A DNA stretch of 64,000 bases from Clostridia bacterium. GTDB lineage: Bacteria > Bacillota > Clostridia > Christensenellales > CAG-138. The DNA lies in contig JAFWMS010000028.1 in NCBI GenBank assembly GCA_017545535.1, positions 124,001 to 188,000 on the forward strand, read 5' to 3'. Within the stretch, counting starts at the first letter, position 1. Each line of letters starts with the position of its first letter. Below the pieces are notes generated by a model. That model was not told the origin of the DNA. It was given only the letters and a program-made list of their open reading frames with translations, and did no database searches. A program made the position numbers and the translations under genes. This document shows, in pieces, positions 53,014 through 61,316 of this stretch.

Positions 53014-54822
53014 ATGAAACAGCTCAAAACCGTCCTGTCCCTGTTGCTGGCCCTGCTTCTGGTGCTGGCGGCAGCTCCGACAGCGACCTTTGCCGAGCCG
53101 TCCGCCGACGGCTGCGACAAAGCCGACGACGGTCGTCACGTTTGGAAGGAGAGCGACCGGAAGGCCCCGACCTGCGCCGATCCTGGCTACGTCCAATGGA
53201 CCTGTGCTTCATGCGGCGTCACGGTCACCGAGGAGATCCCCGCCCTGGGCCATTCTCCCGTCGATGTTCTCGGCATAGCTCCCACCTGCACGGAAGACGG
53301 TTTGACGAGTGGCCAGATTTGTTCGGTCTGCGGGCAGGTGCTGGTGGCCCAGGAGCCCATTCCTGCCACCGGCCATACCGTCATCATTGCCTCCGGCCGG
53401 GAGGCCACCTGCACGGAGGACGGCCTTACGGATGGCCAGACCTGCTCGGTCTGCGGCGCGGTGATCAAGGCCCAGGAGACCATCCCGGCCACGGGGCACA
53501 CCCCCGAGGTCGTTCCCGGCACGGCCGCCACCTGCACGGAGGACGGGCTCAGCGAGGGACAGGTCTGCTCGGTCTGCGGGGAGGTGATCGTAGCTCAGGA
53601 AACCACCCCCGCCACCGGCCACACCCCCGTCGACGTTCCCGGAACAGCCGCCACCTGCACGAAGAACGGCCTCACGGATGGACAGGTCTGTTCCATCTGC
53701 GGGGAGGTGCTGGTAGCCCAGGAGGTCATCCCCGCCACCGGCCACACCCCCGTGGCCATCCCCAGCACGGCCGCTACCTGCATGGAGGACGGGCTCACCG
53801 AGGGCAGCAAATGCTCAGTTTGCGGCGAGGTGCTGGTGGCCCAGGAGACCATCCCCGCCACCGGCCACACCGTGATCATCGTCCCCGGCCGTGGGGCCAC
53901 CGACACGGAGGACGGGCTCACCGATGGCCAGACCTGCTCGGTCTGCGGCGCGGTGATCAAAGCCCAGGAGGTCCTGCATACCTGGTCGGACTGGACGGTG
54001 AAAGAGGCCCCCACCTGCACCGAGGACGGGGCGGAGATCCGCACCTGTTCGGCCTGCGGCGCGGAGGAGACTCGAACCATCGACGCCTGCGGCCACAGGT
54101 TCGGCGATTGGATCACCGACACCCCTGCCACCTGCGTCCGGCAGAAGCTGCAGTATCGCAAATGCGGCCGCTGCGGGGTCACCCAGTGGCGCAGCGAGGG
54201 GGAGTTGAGCGATCACAGTTGGGACGCGGGCGTGGTCACTACCCTGCCTAAGGGCTTCGTCCCAGGTGAGAAGACCTTTACCTGCACGGTCTGCGGCGCC
54301 ACCAAGACGGAGAGCGTGGACCCCGTTCCAAGCCTCTTTCAATCGTTGGAGGCCGACGAAGCATCGAGCGCTGATTCTGCCGCGGCGGATCTGGTCTCCA
54401 TCGAAGATTTTTTGAACGGGGAGCTTCCCCTGGCCATCCCCCAGGAGCCTCAGGATGAGTACGTGCCCGGGGAGCCGTTAGCTGACGCGCCGCCCTTGGA
54501 CCGTTTCGCCGGCTGCTGGAAGGCCCAGTATGTGGCCGTGGATGGGGCCATGCAACCATCGGAAGCCGCGGGCGTTTACGCCGTCCTGTATGTTGAGGGC
54601 ACGAAGGCGGCCCTGGGGGGTGCGTTCTTCGGCGGCGTGGTGCAGGATATGACCTATGCGGACGGAGCCCTGACAGGGGAGGAGGGAGGCGTTTCCTATG
54701 CCCTCCGGCTCCAGGAGGACGGTTTTTTGCAGCTCATCCTTGCCGCCGAGGGCCAGACCGCCAGCCTCTACTGCTTGCCCTACGGGCTCCCGGACCTGCA
54801 GCCCGCGCCCGCCGGGAAGTGA
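53014..54822 (+). CDS. Secreted protein with tandem 41-residue CxxC repeats, 602 aa
   Basis: A signal peptide (1-27, ending TATFA) exports it. After a divergent first unit, six near-identical 41-residue repeats run from about residue 92 (consensus CTEDGLTDGQTCSVCGxVLVAQExIPATGHT). They are followed by less regular CxxC units (CSACGAEETRTI, CGRCGVTQ, CTVCGATKTE). Each repeat has a lone Cys plus a CxxC, so a metal-bound or disulfide-stabilised mini-domain is likely. A linker rich in Glu/Asp precedes a C-terminal domain (about 490-602, FAGCWKAQYVAVDGAMQP) that looks like a lipocalin-type lid. No wall anchor is seen. GGGAGGT at 53002-53008 fixes ATG 53014. The 52866-53013 leader (about 148 bases) is GC-rich with no recognised riboswitch. 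Confidence 0.85.
   Translation: MKQLKTVLSLLLALLLVLAAAPTATFAEPSADGCDKADDGRHVWKESDRKAPTCADPGYVQWTCASCGVTVTEEIPALGHSPVDVLGIAPTCTEDGLTSGQICSVCGQVLVAQEPIPATGHTVIIASGREATCTEDGLTDGQTCSVCGAVIKAQETIPATGHTPEVVPGTAATCTEDGLSEGQVCSVCGEVIVAQETTPATGHTPVDVPGTAATCTKNGLTDGQVCSICGEVLVAQEVIPATGHTPVAIPSTAATCMEDGLTEGSKCSVCGEVLVAQETIPATGHTVIIVPGRGATDTEDGLTDGQTCSVCGAVIKAQEVLHTWSDWTVKEAPTCTEDGAEIRTCSACGAEETRTIDACGHRFGDWITDTPATCVRQKLQYRKCGRCGVTQWRSEGELSDHSWDAGVVTTLPKGFVPGEKTFTCTVCGATKTESVDPVPSLFQSLEADEASSADSAAADLVSIEDFLNGELPLAIPQEPQDEYVPGEPLADAPPLDRFAGCWKAQYVAVDGAMQPSEAAGVYAVLYVEGTKAALGGAFFGGVVQDMTYADGALTGEEGGVSYALRLQEDGFLQLILAAEGQTASLYCLPYGLPDLQPAPAGK
53287..54015 (+). repeat. 123-bp tandem coding repeat array
   Basis: Units begin at 53287, 53410, 53533, 53656, 53779 and 53902, each exactly 123 bases apart. 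The last unit has GAC in place of the first TGC and diverges after its CxxC. High DNA similarity implies recent duplication or gene conversion within the gene. Confidence 0.9.
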
Positions 54823-54875
54823 GGCACCGCCCCCGGTCTTCAGCTGATCCCTGTTCCCAAGGGAAAGGAGTTTTT

Positions 54876-55631
54876 ATGATACGCATCGAACGGATACAGA
54901 TCCCCACCATGCCCACGAAGAAGCCCCGGCGGCTGTACATCTACACCCCCAAGGGGTACGAGACCGGCGATGAGCGGTACCCGGTGCTCTATATGTTCGA
55001 CGGGCACAACGTGTTTTACGACAGCCACGCCACCTACGGCAAGAGCTGGGGCATGAAGCAATATCTGGAGAGAAGCCGGCGGCCCCTGATCCTGGTGGCG
55101 GTGGAGTGCAACCCGGAGGGGGACAACCGGATGAGCGAGTACGCTCCCTGGGATATCTGCTGGCGGGGGAAGCTCATGTTCCCGGCCCGGGGGCAGCTGA
55201 CCATGGACTGGATCGTGAACGAATTGAAGCCCCGGATCGACCGGGAATACCGGACGCTGCCCGACCGGGAACACACCCTGATCGCCGGCAGTTCCATGGG
55301 CGGGCTCATGTCCCTGTACGCCGCCGTGGCCTATAACGGCACCTTCTCCCGGGCGGCGGCCCTGTCCCCCAGCCTGTGGGCGGCCCGGCACCACGAGGCG
55401 GAGCTTCTGAAGGCGAACCCGCTGGCCTTGCCCACCCAGATCTATATGGACATGGGCACCGGCGAGGCGGGAAAGCACACCTCTATCCTGACCGGTCTCT
55501 TTGCCACGGCCCAGCGGCTCACCCGTTTTGGGGCCCAGGTGGACGCCCGGGTGGTCCCCGACGCCCAGCACAGCGAGGCGTACTGGGAGAAGCGGATCCC
55601 CCTCTTTATGGACTATCTGCTGGATGGATGA
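54876..55631 (+). CDS. Esterase D-like alpha/beta hydrolase, 251 aa
   Basis: A cytoplasmic putative esterase of the enterochelin-esterase/esterase D group. It starts with a beta strand set (RRLYIYTPKGYETGDERYPVLYMFDGHNVFYD), a family signature. The nucleophile elbow is AGSSMGGLMSLYA (Ser in GSSMG), and the catalytic His is in PDAQHSEAYW with an Asp in YMDMGTGE. There is no signal peptide. AAAGGAG at 54864-54870 supports ATG 54876. It begins 53 bases after the CxxC-repeat gene, so they may be co-transcribed. It ends at a bidirectional terminator. Confidence 0.9.
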   Translation: MIRIERIQIPTMPTKKPRRLYIYTPKGYETGDERYPVLYMFDGHNVFYDSHATYGKSWGMKQYLERSRRPLILVAVECNPEGDNRMSEYAPWDICWRGKLMFPARGQLTMDWIVNELKPRIDREYRTLPDREHTLIAGSSMGGLMSLYAAVAYNGTFSRAAALSPSLWAARHHEAELLKANPLALPTQIYMDMGTGEAGKHTSILTGLFATAQRLTRFGAQVDARVVPDAQHSEAYWEKRIPLFMDYLLDG

Positions 55632-55654
55632 CGCCTTCGGTTTTTTAGGGAAAA

Positions 55655-55686
55655 GAAAAAAGCGTTCCGAAAGGAACGCCTTTTTT
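55655..55686. terminator. Bidirectional intrinsic terminator between esterase and capA-like genes
   Basis: GCGTTCC (55662-55668) pairs with GGAACGC (55673-55679) around a GAAA tetraloop. An A-run lies to the left and six T to the right. Confidence 0.92.
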
Positions 55687-55695
55687 GTGCATTTT

Positions 55696-56856
55696 TTAAA
55701 GTTGCTTAAGGATATATGCCTTCACCTTGTCCAGCTTGGAATACTTCCAGGCCCCCTCTTCGGCGGTCTTGGAGAAGGGGACGATCACGTTGAAGTCCAT
55801 GTGGGCCCCCTCAAAGTAACCGTCGGGTTCGGTGCTGAAGAAGTACCCGTTCCAGACCTCCTGGGGGGCGTCGGTGAACCGGTCCGGTTCCAGATAGATC
55901 ATCTTGCGGGCGTCCTCCGCCACGAAAGCCTTGGCGGCCAGAGGGGAGAGGAGGGCGTATTCCCCGGCGGGGATGTTGGTGAAGATATCGGGCAGGGGCG
56001 CCTCCACGATGGTCTCCGGGCCCCGAACGATTTGGATGCCCATGGCCTCGAAGTCCAGCTTCTCCGGGGTGAAGATGAGCTTCAGGAGCACGCCCACGTC
56101 GGTGTACAGGTGGGCCCGCTGGTAATTGGTGTCGAAGATGAAGTTCCCCAGGGAGTAGAAGATGGCCTTTCCGTCGGGGAAGAGCTCATAGTTCTCAGGC
56201 ACGTGGGGATGGTGGGCCACCACCACGTCGGCCCCCAGCTCCAGATACCGAAGATACCGGTCCCGGGTGTAGGGGCTGGGCATGCTGGTGAACTCCTCGC
56301 CGCCGTGGCTGACGACGACGCACCAGCGGCACTTCGCCTTTATTTCGTCGATGCGGCGCTTGATGCCGTCCATGTCGTCCCAGCGGAAGATGCCGGGCTC
56401 CGTCTCCGTGGCGGGGATGCACTCGGCCATATACGCTACGCCGAACATGCCGATGCCGCCGGCCTCGTCCAGGTAGATGGGCTCCGAGGCTTCCGTCACG
56501 TTGAGGCCCGCGCCGATGGTGAGGCAACCCATGTCGGCGGCGATCTTTTTCGTGCTGACGACGCCGTCCCGGCCCGCGTCCATGGTGTGGTTGTTGCCGA
56601 TGCACCAGATGTCCGCATGCATGTTCTTCAATACCTTGGTGGCGGCGGGGTTCATGGCGTGGAAGAATACGCCCCGGCTGCCGTCGTCCACGGCGTCGAT
56701 GAGGGCCCCCTCCACGTTGGCGGCCACGTGGTCCGCCCTGTGAAAGAAGTCCAAAATGGGCTGGGAGAGAAGTTGGTCGTCCTCCCAGCGGCGGTCCATG
56801 TACCGATCGAAGCCGATGTCGCCGGTGAATACGATGGATGTTTTATCTTTGCCCAT
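55696..56856 (-). CDS. CapA-family (PGA_cap) metallophosphatase-like protein, 386 aa
   Basis: CapA/PGA_cap domains are calcineurin-like metallophosphatase folds first linked to poly-gamma-glutamate capsule. The motif order is VFTGDIGFDRYM, HVAANVEGALID, CIGNNHTMDAGRDG, VVVSHGGEEF and VVAHHPHVPENYE, matching the metal-binding Asp/Asn/His sites. The C-terminal IFYSLGNFIFDTNY is diagnostic of the family. No signal peptide or membrane helix is present, unlike capsule CapA, so it probably works in the cytoplasm on an unknown substrate. AAGGAGGA is 5-6 bases before ATG 56856. The gene lies 10 bases after the pepD stop, in the same operon. Confidence 0.9.
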   Translation of the reverse strand: MGKDKTSIVFTGDIGFDRYMDRRWEDDQLLSQPILDFFHRADHVAANVEGALIDAVDDGSRGVFFHAMNPAATKVLKNMHADIWCIGNNHTMDAGRDGVVSTKKIAADMGCLTIGAGLNVTEASEPIYLDEAGGIGMFGVAYMAECIPATETEPGIFRWDDMDGIKRRIDEIKAKCRWCVVVSHGGEEFTSMPSPYTRDRYLRYLELGADVVVAHHPHVPENYELFPDGKAIFYSLGNFIFDTNYQRAHLYTDVGVLLKLIFTPEKLDFEAMGIQIVRGPETIVEAPLPDIFTNIPAGEYALLSPLAAKAFVAEDARKMIYLEPDRFTDAPQEVWNGYFFSTEPDGYFEGAHMDFNVIVPFSKTAEEGAWKYSKLDKVKAYILKQL

Positions 56857-56866
56857 GGGTTCCTCC

Positions 56867-58306
56867 TTATTTCAGACGCTTGAGGGTCTCCAGCATGAGG
56901 GCCCAGGTCCGCTCCGTGGAGGCGATGTGGAGCCGCTCCCGGGGCGTATGGATGTTCATCAGATCCGGCCCGAAGGAGATGCAGTCCAGTTCCGGCATCT
57001 TCCCGGAGAGGATCCCGCACTCCAGGCCCGCGTGAAGGGCGGCGATCTTGGGCTCCTCGCCGTAGACCGCCCGGAAGGCCTCCACCATCACGTCCCTGAG
57101 GTGGGATTCGGGCCGATACTGCCAGGCGGAGTAGGCGGCGGGGATGTCCACCGTGCCGCCCAACAGCTTCGTCAGGGCGATGACCTTCTCCGTGGTCTCG
57201 GCGGCCTGAGAATTGACGCTGGAACGGATCATGAACCGGGCGGTGACGGTGCTGTCCTCGGTGCTCACCTGGCCCAGGTTCAGGGAGGTTTGCACCAGGC
57301 CCGCCACCTCGGCGCTCATCATCTGGACCCCGTTGGGGGCGCAGAAGAGGAAGGTGGCCACCCGGCGGGTGCTGTTTTCGTCCAGGGGGACCAGGTCCGT
57401 CTCCGCGGGGGCCAACCCGATTTGCACGTCGGGATCGGCGGTCCGATACTCGTTTTTCACCGCCGTGTCCAGGGCCTCTACCGCCGCCTTGGCCGCCGCG
57501 AAGTCCTCCACGGCGATCAGTGCCTTGGCGTCCCGGGGGATGGCGTTGTCCTTGGCGCCGCCGGAAAGGGCGATGATCCGAAGGCCCGTAACGTTCATGA
57601 GCTCGATGAGGGCCCGGCCCATGAGGATGTTCGAATTGGCCCGGCATTTGTGGATCTCCTCGCCGGAGTGGCCGCCCATGAGGCCGTCCACGGTGAGGGC
57701 GCAGACCGTGCCCCGGAAGGCGCTCCGCTCCACGGGCAGGGTGCAGACCAACCGGGTGGACCCGGCGCAGCTGACGGTGAGGACCTTCTCCTCCTCGGAA
57801 TCCACGTTCAGCATATACTTGGCCGTCAGGTCCGACGCGTCGAGGCCACGGGCGCCCAGCATGCCCACCTCCTCGTCCACGGTGAACAGACATTCGAGGG
57901 GCCCGTGGGGGATATCGTTCCCATCCAAAACGGCCAGGGCCATAGCCACGGCGATGCCGTCGTCGCCGCCCAGCGTGGTGCCCCGGGCGCCCACGGCGTC
58001 CCCCTCCACGAAGAGGTCCAACCCCTCCTTCTCCATGTCCTTCGGGCAGTCCGCGTCCTTTTCGGCCACCATGTCCATGTGGCCCTGGATCATGACCGCG
58101 GGGGCATGCTCATAGCCTGCCGTGGGGGCTTTCCAGATGATCACGTTGTTGAGCTCGTCCTGACGGAACTTCAAATGCCGTTCCTCGGCGAAGGCCACCA
58201 GATAGTCGCTGATCGCCTTGGTGTTGTGGGACCCGTGGGGGATGGCGCACAGCTCCTCGAAGAAATGAAAGACAGCCTGCGGCTGCAAACCGGATAAAAC
58301 GCCCAT
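56867..58306 (-). CDS. pepD: Aminoacyl-histidine dipeptidase PepD-like, 479 aa
   Basis: M20-family zinc dipeptidase that hydrolyses dipeptides, including Xaa-His. Metal ligands are visible: H76 in MIQGHMDMV, the Asp in LGGDDGIAVAM, the catalytic EE in TVDEEVGML, the Asp in NVDSEEEK and the C-terminal His in LHAGLECGIL. The dimerisation (lid) domain lies between about 190 and 390. AAGGAGAA is about 10-12 bases from ATG 58306; the longer frame to 58366 crosses a promoter palindrome. A paralogue is at 59833-61269, with the DUF819 transporter between them. Confidence 0.94.
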   Translation of the reverse strand: MGVLSGLQPQAVFHFFEELCAIPHGSHNTKAISDYLVAFAEERHLKFRQDELNNVIIWKAPTAGYEHAPAVMIQGHMDMVAEKDADCPKDMEKEGLDLFVEGDAVGARGTTLGGDDGIAVAMALAVLDGNDIPHGPLECLFTVDEEVGMLGARGLDASDLTAKYMLNVDSEEEKVLTVSCAGSTRLVCTLPVERSAFRGTVCALTVDGLMGGHSGEEIHKCRANSNILMGRALIELMNVTGLRIIALSGGAKDNAIPRDAKALIAVEDFAAAKAAVEALDTAVKNEYRTADPDVQIGLAPAETDLVPLDENSTRRVATFLFCAPNGVQMMSAEVAGLVQTSLNLGQVSTEDSTVTARFMIRSSVNSQAAETTEKVIALTKLLGGTVDIPAAYSAWQYRPESHLRDVMVEAFRAVYGEEPKIAALHAGLECGILSGKMPELDCISFGPDLMNIHTPRERLHIASTERTWALMLETLKRLK

Positions 58307-58331
58307 AGCTTTTTTTCTCCTTTTTTTCTTA

Positions 58332-58368
58332 AGTATAACACGATGCAAGTGAAACGTCACTTGCATCG
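58332..58368 (-). promoter_or_regulatory. Perfect 12-bp inverted repeat over a predicted pepD promoter
   Basis: CGATGCAAGTGA (58341-58352) pairs perfectly with TCACTTGCATCG (58357-58368) around AACG. Read on the minus strand, GTGACG inside the loop, 17 bases and TATACT (58337-58332) form a promoter, so the palindrome covers -35 and spacer. It may be an operator or a terminator of the upstream DUF819 gene; no T-run favours the operator. Confidence 0.55.
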
Positions 58369-58394
58369 CGTCCGTCGTTCATTTAATTATGCCA

Positions 58395-59579
58395 TTAACC
58401 GAAAATCGACATAAGGTAGCCTACACCAATGCCGCCGAAGGTGCCGACCACGTAGCCCATGAGGGCCATGAGCACGCCCACGGAGACCAGGGAGCCGGAG
58501 TAGGAACCGGCCAGGATGGGGGCGGAGGCGGTGCCGCCGATGTTGGCCAGGGAGGCAACGCCGCTGGTGAACATATCCAGCTTGAAGAGCTTGGCAAAGA
58601 GGATCATCAGCACGCCGTGGATGAGCAGGATCACGAAGCCCGCCACGATCCACCAGGCCATGCCCGCCTCGAAGAGCTCCAGGAAGGAGGCGCGGGAGGC
58701 GATGAGGCCGATGACCATGTACAGCATGATGTTGGACAGCTCCGTGGAGCCAGCGATCTTGCCGACGGGGGTCATGGCCAGGACCAGACCGATGATGGAC
58801 ACCAGCACGATCCGGTAGGTGGCCACGTCAAAGACCTTCAGCCAAGAGGGGGAAGCGTCGCGGAGCGCGGTGCCCAGGTTGGTGCACACGGCGGACACGA
58901 ACAGGGCGAGGCCCAGCAGGAAGATGAGGGACGGGAAGTCCACCTTCTTGGTCTGCGCCTGAGCGAACTCGGCGTCGAGACGGGAGGAAACTTCGTCCAG
59001 GGTCTTGGTGTTGGCCTTGACCCACTTGTTGAACTTGGGCGCCAGGGTGATGGCCCACAGCAGGAACATGACCCAGATGGAATAGTCGATGGAGTCCACG
59101 ATGGACGCGCCGGCCAGCTGGGCCTCCGTGGCCTGCAGGGCGTCGGCTACGGCCACCAGGTTGCCGGAGCCGCCCATCCAGCTGCCACACAGGGCGCCCA
59201 GGCCCCGCCAGGCGCCTTCGCCCAGCAAGGGATGCATGATGGCGTAGGTGGCCACGAAGCCGATGGCGATGGTGATGGTGGCGGTGAAGAAGCCCAGCAG
59301 CATCTTGGGTCCCAGCTTCAGGATCTGACGGATGTCGCAGCGGAGCAACATGACGAAGATCATGGCATACAGGATCGGGTTACGCAGGGCGCTGTAAGCT
59401 TCCTTGGTGGCCGCGGTGTCCCACAGCTTGAAGGTGCAGCCCAGCATGCCGATGAGGTAGAGCAGCACCACCGGGGGCACGTACTCGAAGAACTTCCACT
59501 TGGTCAGCCGCTGGGCGCCCACCAGGACGCCGGCGATCAGGACCAATGTGGCAAAATAGGTGAAACCATTGGTAATCAT
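58395..59579 (-). CDS. DUF819-family membrane transporter-like protein, 394 aa
   Basis: A polytopic membrane protein with about ten helices, for example FATLVLIAGVLVGAQ, VVLLYLIGMLGCTF, GFFTATITIAIGFVATYAI, WVMFLLWAITLAP and VGVLMALMGYVVGTFGG. The DUF819 hallmarks GSWMGGSGNLVAVADAL and NIGGTASAPILAGSY are present. DUF819 has no proven substrate. Here it lies between two dipeptidase genes in the same orientation, which suggests a peptide or amino acid. GGAGGGG is 4-8 bases from ATG 59579. A strong promoter and a roughly 100-base structured leader precede it. Confidence 0.92.
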   Translation of the reverse strand: MITNGFTYFATLVLIAGVLVGAQRLTKWKFFEYVPPVVLLYLIGMLGCTFKLWDTAATKEAYSALRNPILYAMIFVMLLRCDIRQILKLGPKMLLGFFTATITIAIGFVATYAIMHPLLGEGAWRGLGALCGSWMGGSGNLVAVADALQATEAQLAGASIVDSIDYSIWVMFLLWAITLAPKFNKWVKANTKTLDEVSSRLDAEFAQAQTKKVDFPSLIFLLGLALFVSAVCTNLGTALRDASPSWLKVFDVATYRIVLVSIIGLVLAMTPVGKIAGSTELSNIMLYMVIGLIASRASFLELFEAGMAWWIVAGFVILLIHGVLMILFAKLFKLDMFTSGVASLANIGGTASAPILAGSYSGSLVSVGVLMALMGYVVGTFGGIGVGYLMSIFG

Positions 59580-59609
59580 AAATTACCCCTCCTTTTTTTC
59601 TATCCCAAA

Positions 59610-59715
59610 GCCCCCGACAGGGGGCCATGTGATCGTGGATCGTATCGTCGAAATGTGTCACCAGCGTGAAACCTTCGACTTTTTTAAGTATAATACTGCA
59701 TAACTTATATGTCAA
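59610..59715 (-). promoter_or_regulatory. Consensus promoter and structured leader of the DUF819 gene
   Basis: On the minus strand TTGACA (59715-59710), 17 bases, TATACT (59692-59687). The leader can form GTCGAA/TTCGAC (59679-59674 with 59652-59647), enclosing TCAC/GTGA. Closer to the start codon it forms GCCCCC/GGGGGC around a four-base loop (59625-59620 with 59615-59610), followed by a short T-stretch. No known riboswitch consensus was recognised. Confidence 0.65.
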
Positions 59716-59732
59716 TATCGAATCAAAAAAGG

Positions 59733-59822
59733 AGAAATGGTCCTGAAAACGAACCATTTCCCCCTATATGTGTGCTTCTCTTTTTCGGTTCCTTTTTCTC
59801 TTCACCGAAGAGAAAAAGGAAC
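59733..59822 (-). repeat. Structured intergenic repeat, shortened copy (locus I)
   Basis: Hairpin 1 is a perfect 16-bp stem, 59788-59803 with 59807-59822 (GTTCC outer stem, loop ACC). Read on the minus strand, the linker AAAAAGAGAAGC and a middle hairpin AAATGGT/ACCATTT follow (about 59733-59764). Hairpin 2 and its AGTAAAGTTCTTT linker are missing. It lies between the pepD paralogue's end and the DUF819 promoter. Confidence 0.75.
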
Positions 59823-59832
59823 AAGTCGGTTT

Positions 59833-61269
59833 TTACTTCAATCGCCGCAATCCCTCCAGCAGCAGCGCCCAGGTGCGCCAGGTGGAGGCCACGCGGAGCC
59901 GCTCCCGGGGGGTATGGTCGTTGACGATGTCCGGGCCGAAGGAGATGCACTCCAGCTCCGGCATCTTCCCTGAGAGGATCCCGCACTCCAGGCTGGCGTG
60001 AAGGGCCTCGATCCGGGGCTCCGTGCCGTACACCGTGTGGAAGGCGTCGGTCATCACGTCCCTGAGGTGGGAGTGGGGCCGATACTGCCAGGCGGAATAG
60101 GCGGAGGGCACCGTGGCGTCGCCGCCCATGGCCCGGGCCATGGCCATGACCCGCCGGGCCACCTCCTCCGCCTGGGAGTTGAGGCTGGAGCGGATCATGA
60201 ACCGGCACACCACGGCGGTGTCCTCGGTGTAGATCTGGGCGAAATTCAGCGAGGTCTGGACCAGCCCGGGCACCTCCGCGCTCATCATCTGGACCCCGTC
60301 CGGGGCGCAAAAGAGGAAGGTGGCCGCCCGACGGGTGCTCTTCTCATCCATTGGCAAAAAGTGGCTCCGGGTGGGGAAGAGCCGGATGCGGACCTTCTTC
60401 TCCACGGCCCGATACTCGTCCTGCAGCGTTTCGGCCAGGTCCGCAGCCGCCGCCTTGGCCGCCTCCGGGTCGGCCACCGAGATCAGCGCCGCCGCGTCTC
60501 GGGAGATGGTGTTGTCCTTGGCGCCGCCGGAAACGGTGAGCAGCCGCATGTCCGTCTTGTCCATGATCGCCATAAGGGCCCGGCCCATGAGCCGGTTGGC
60601 GTTGGCCCGGCCCCGATGGATGTCCTCGCCGGAGTGACCGCCGGTGAGCCCGTCCACCATGAGGGCGCAGACCGTCCCCGCGAAGGGGGCCCGCTGCACG
60701 GGCAGGGTGGTGACCACCCGGGTGGACCCGGCGCAGCTTACGGTGAACACCCGCTCCTCAGCGGAATCCAGGTTGATCATGTACCTGGCCTTCAGGTCGG
60801 ACACGTCCAGCGCCCGAACGCCCTGGAGGCCCACCTCCTCGTCGGCGGTGAACACGCATTCGAGAGGCCCATGGCGGAGGCTGTCGTCACTGAGGACCGC
60901 CAGCATCATGGCCACGCCGATCCCGTCGTCCGCCCCCAGGGAGGTGCCCTTGGCGCCGATCTCGTCCCCCTCCAGGAACAGCTCGACACCCGCCCCTTCC
61001 GGAGCGCTGAGATGGTGCTCCCGCTCCATCAGCATGTCCATATGGGCCTGGAGCATGACGGTTGGGGCGTCCTCATAGCCCGGGGCGGCGTCCTTCCAAA
61101 CGATCACGTTGTCGGCCTCGTCTCGGCGGGCCTTCAGGCCCCGCTTTTGGGCGAAGGAAAAGAGGTACTCGCTGACGGCCTCCGTATTGTGGGAGGCCCG
61201 GGGTATGGCGCAGAGGGTCTCAAAGAAAGTGAACACCGCTTTCGGCTCCAGGCCGGACAAAACAGCCAT
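59833..61269 (-). CDS. pepD: Aminoacyl-histidine dipeptidase PepD-like (paralogue), 478 aa
   Basis: M20 dipeptidase closely similar in order and motifs to the protein at 56867-58306. The metal/catalytic residues are in LQAHMDML, LGADDGIGVAM, TADEEVGLQG, NLDSAEER and HASLECGIL. It differs in the middle (EREHHLSAPEGAGVEL) and the lid (RLFPTRSHFLPM), so substrate preference may differ. AAAAAGGAG lies about 7 bases before ATG 61269. It lies upstream of the DUF819 gene; the shortened structured repeat separates the two. Confidence 0.94.
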   Translation of the reverse strand: MAVLSGLEPKAVFTFFETLCAIPRASHNTEAVSEYLFSFAQKRGLKARRDEADNVIVWKDAAPGYEDAPTVMLQAHMDMLMEREHHLSAPEGAGVELFLEGDEIGAKGTSLGADDGIGVAMMLAVLSDDSLRHGPLECVFTADEEVGLQGVRALDVSDLKARYMINLDSAEERVFTVSCAGSTRVVTTLPVQRAPFAGTVCALMVDGLTGGHSGEDIHRGRANANRLMGRALMAIMDKTDMRLLTVSGGAKDNTISRDAAALISVADPEAAKAAAADLAETLQDEYRAVEKKVRIRLFPTRSHFLPMDEKSTRRAATFLFCAPDGVQMMSAEVPGLVQTSLNFAQIYTEDTAVVCRFMIRSSLNSQAEEVARRVMAMARAMGGDATVPSAYSAWQYRPHSHLRDVMTDAFHTVYGTEPRIEALHASLECGILSGKMPELECISFGPDIVNDHTPRERLRVASTWRTWALLLEGLRRLK

Positions 61270-61316
61270 TGATTCGATCTCCTTTTTCTAATAATGTAGG
61301 CAAATGAGACTGACGA

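Noticed and set aside
53287..54015. Possible CRISPR or satellite array of 123-base units
   Set aside because: The units are whole codon multiples inside one long reading frame with a signal peptide; they encode protein repeats.
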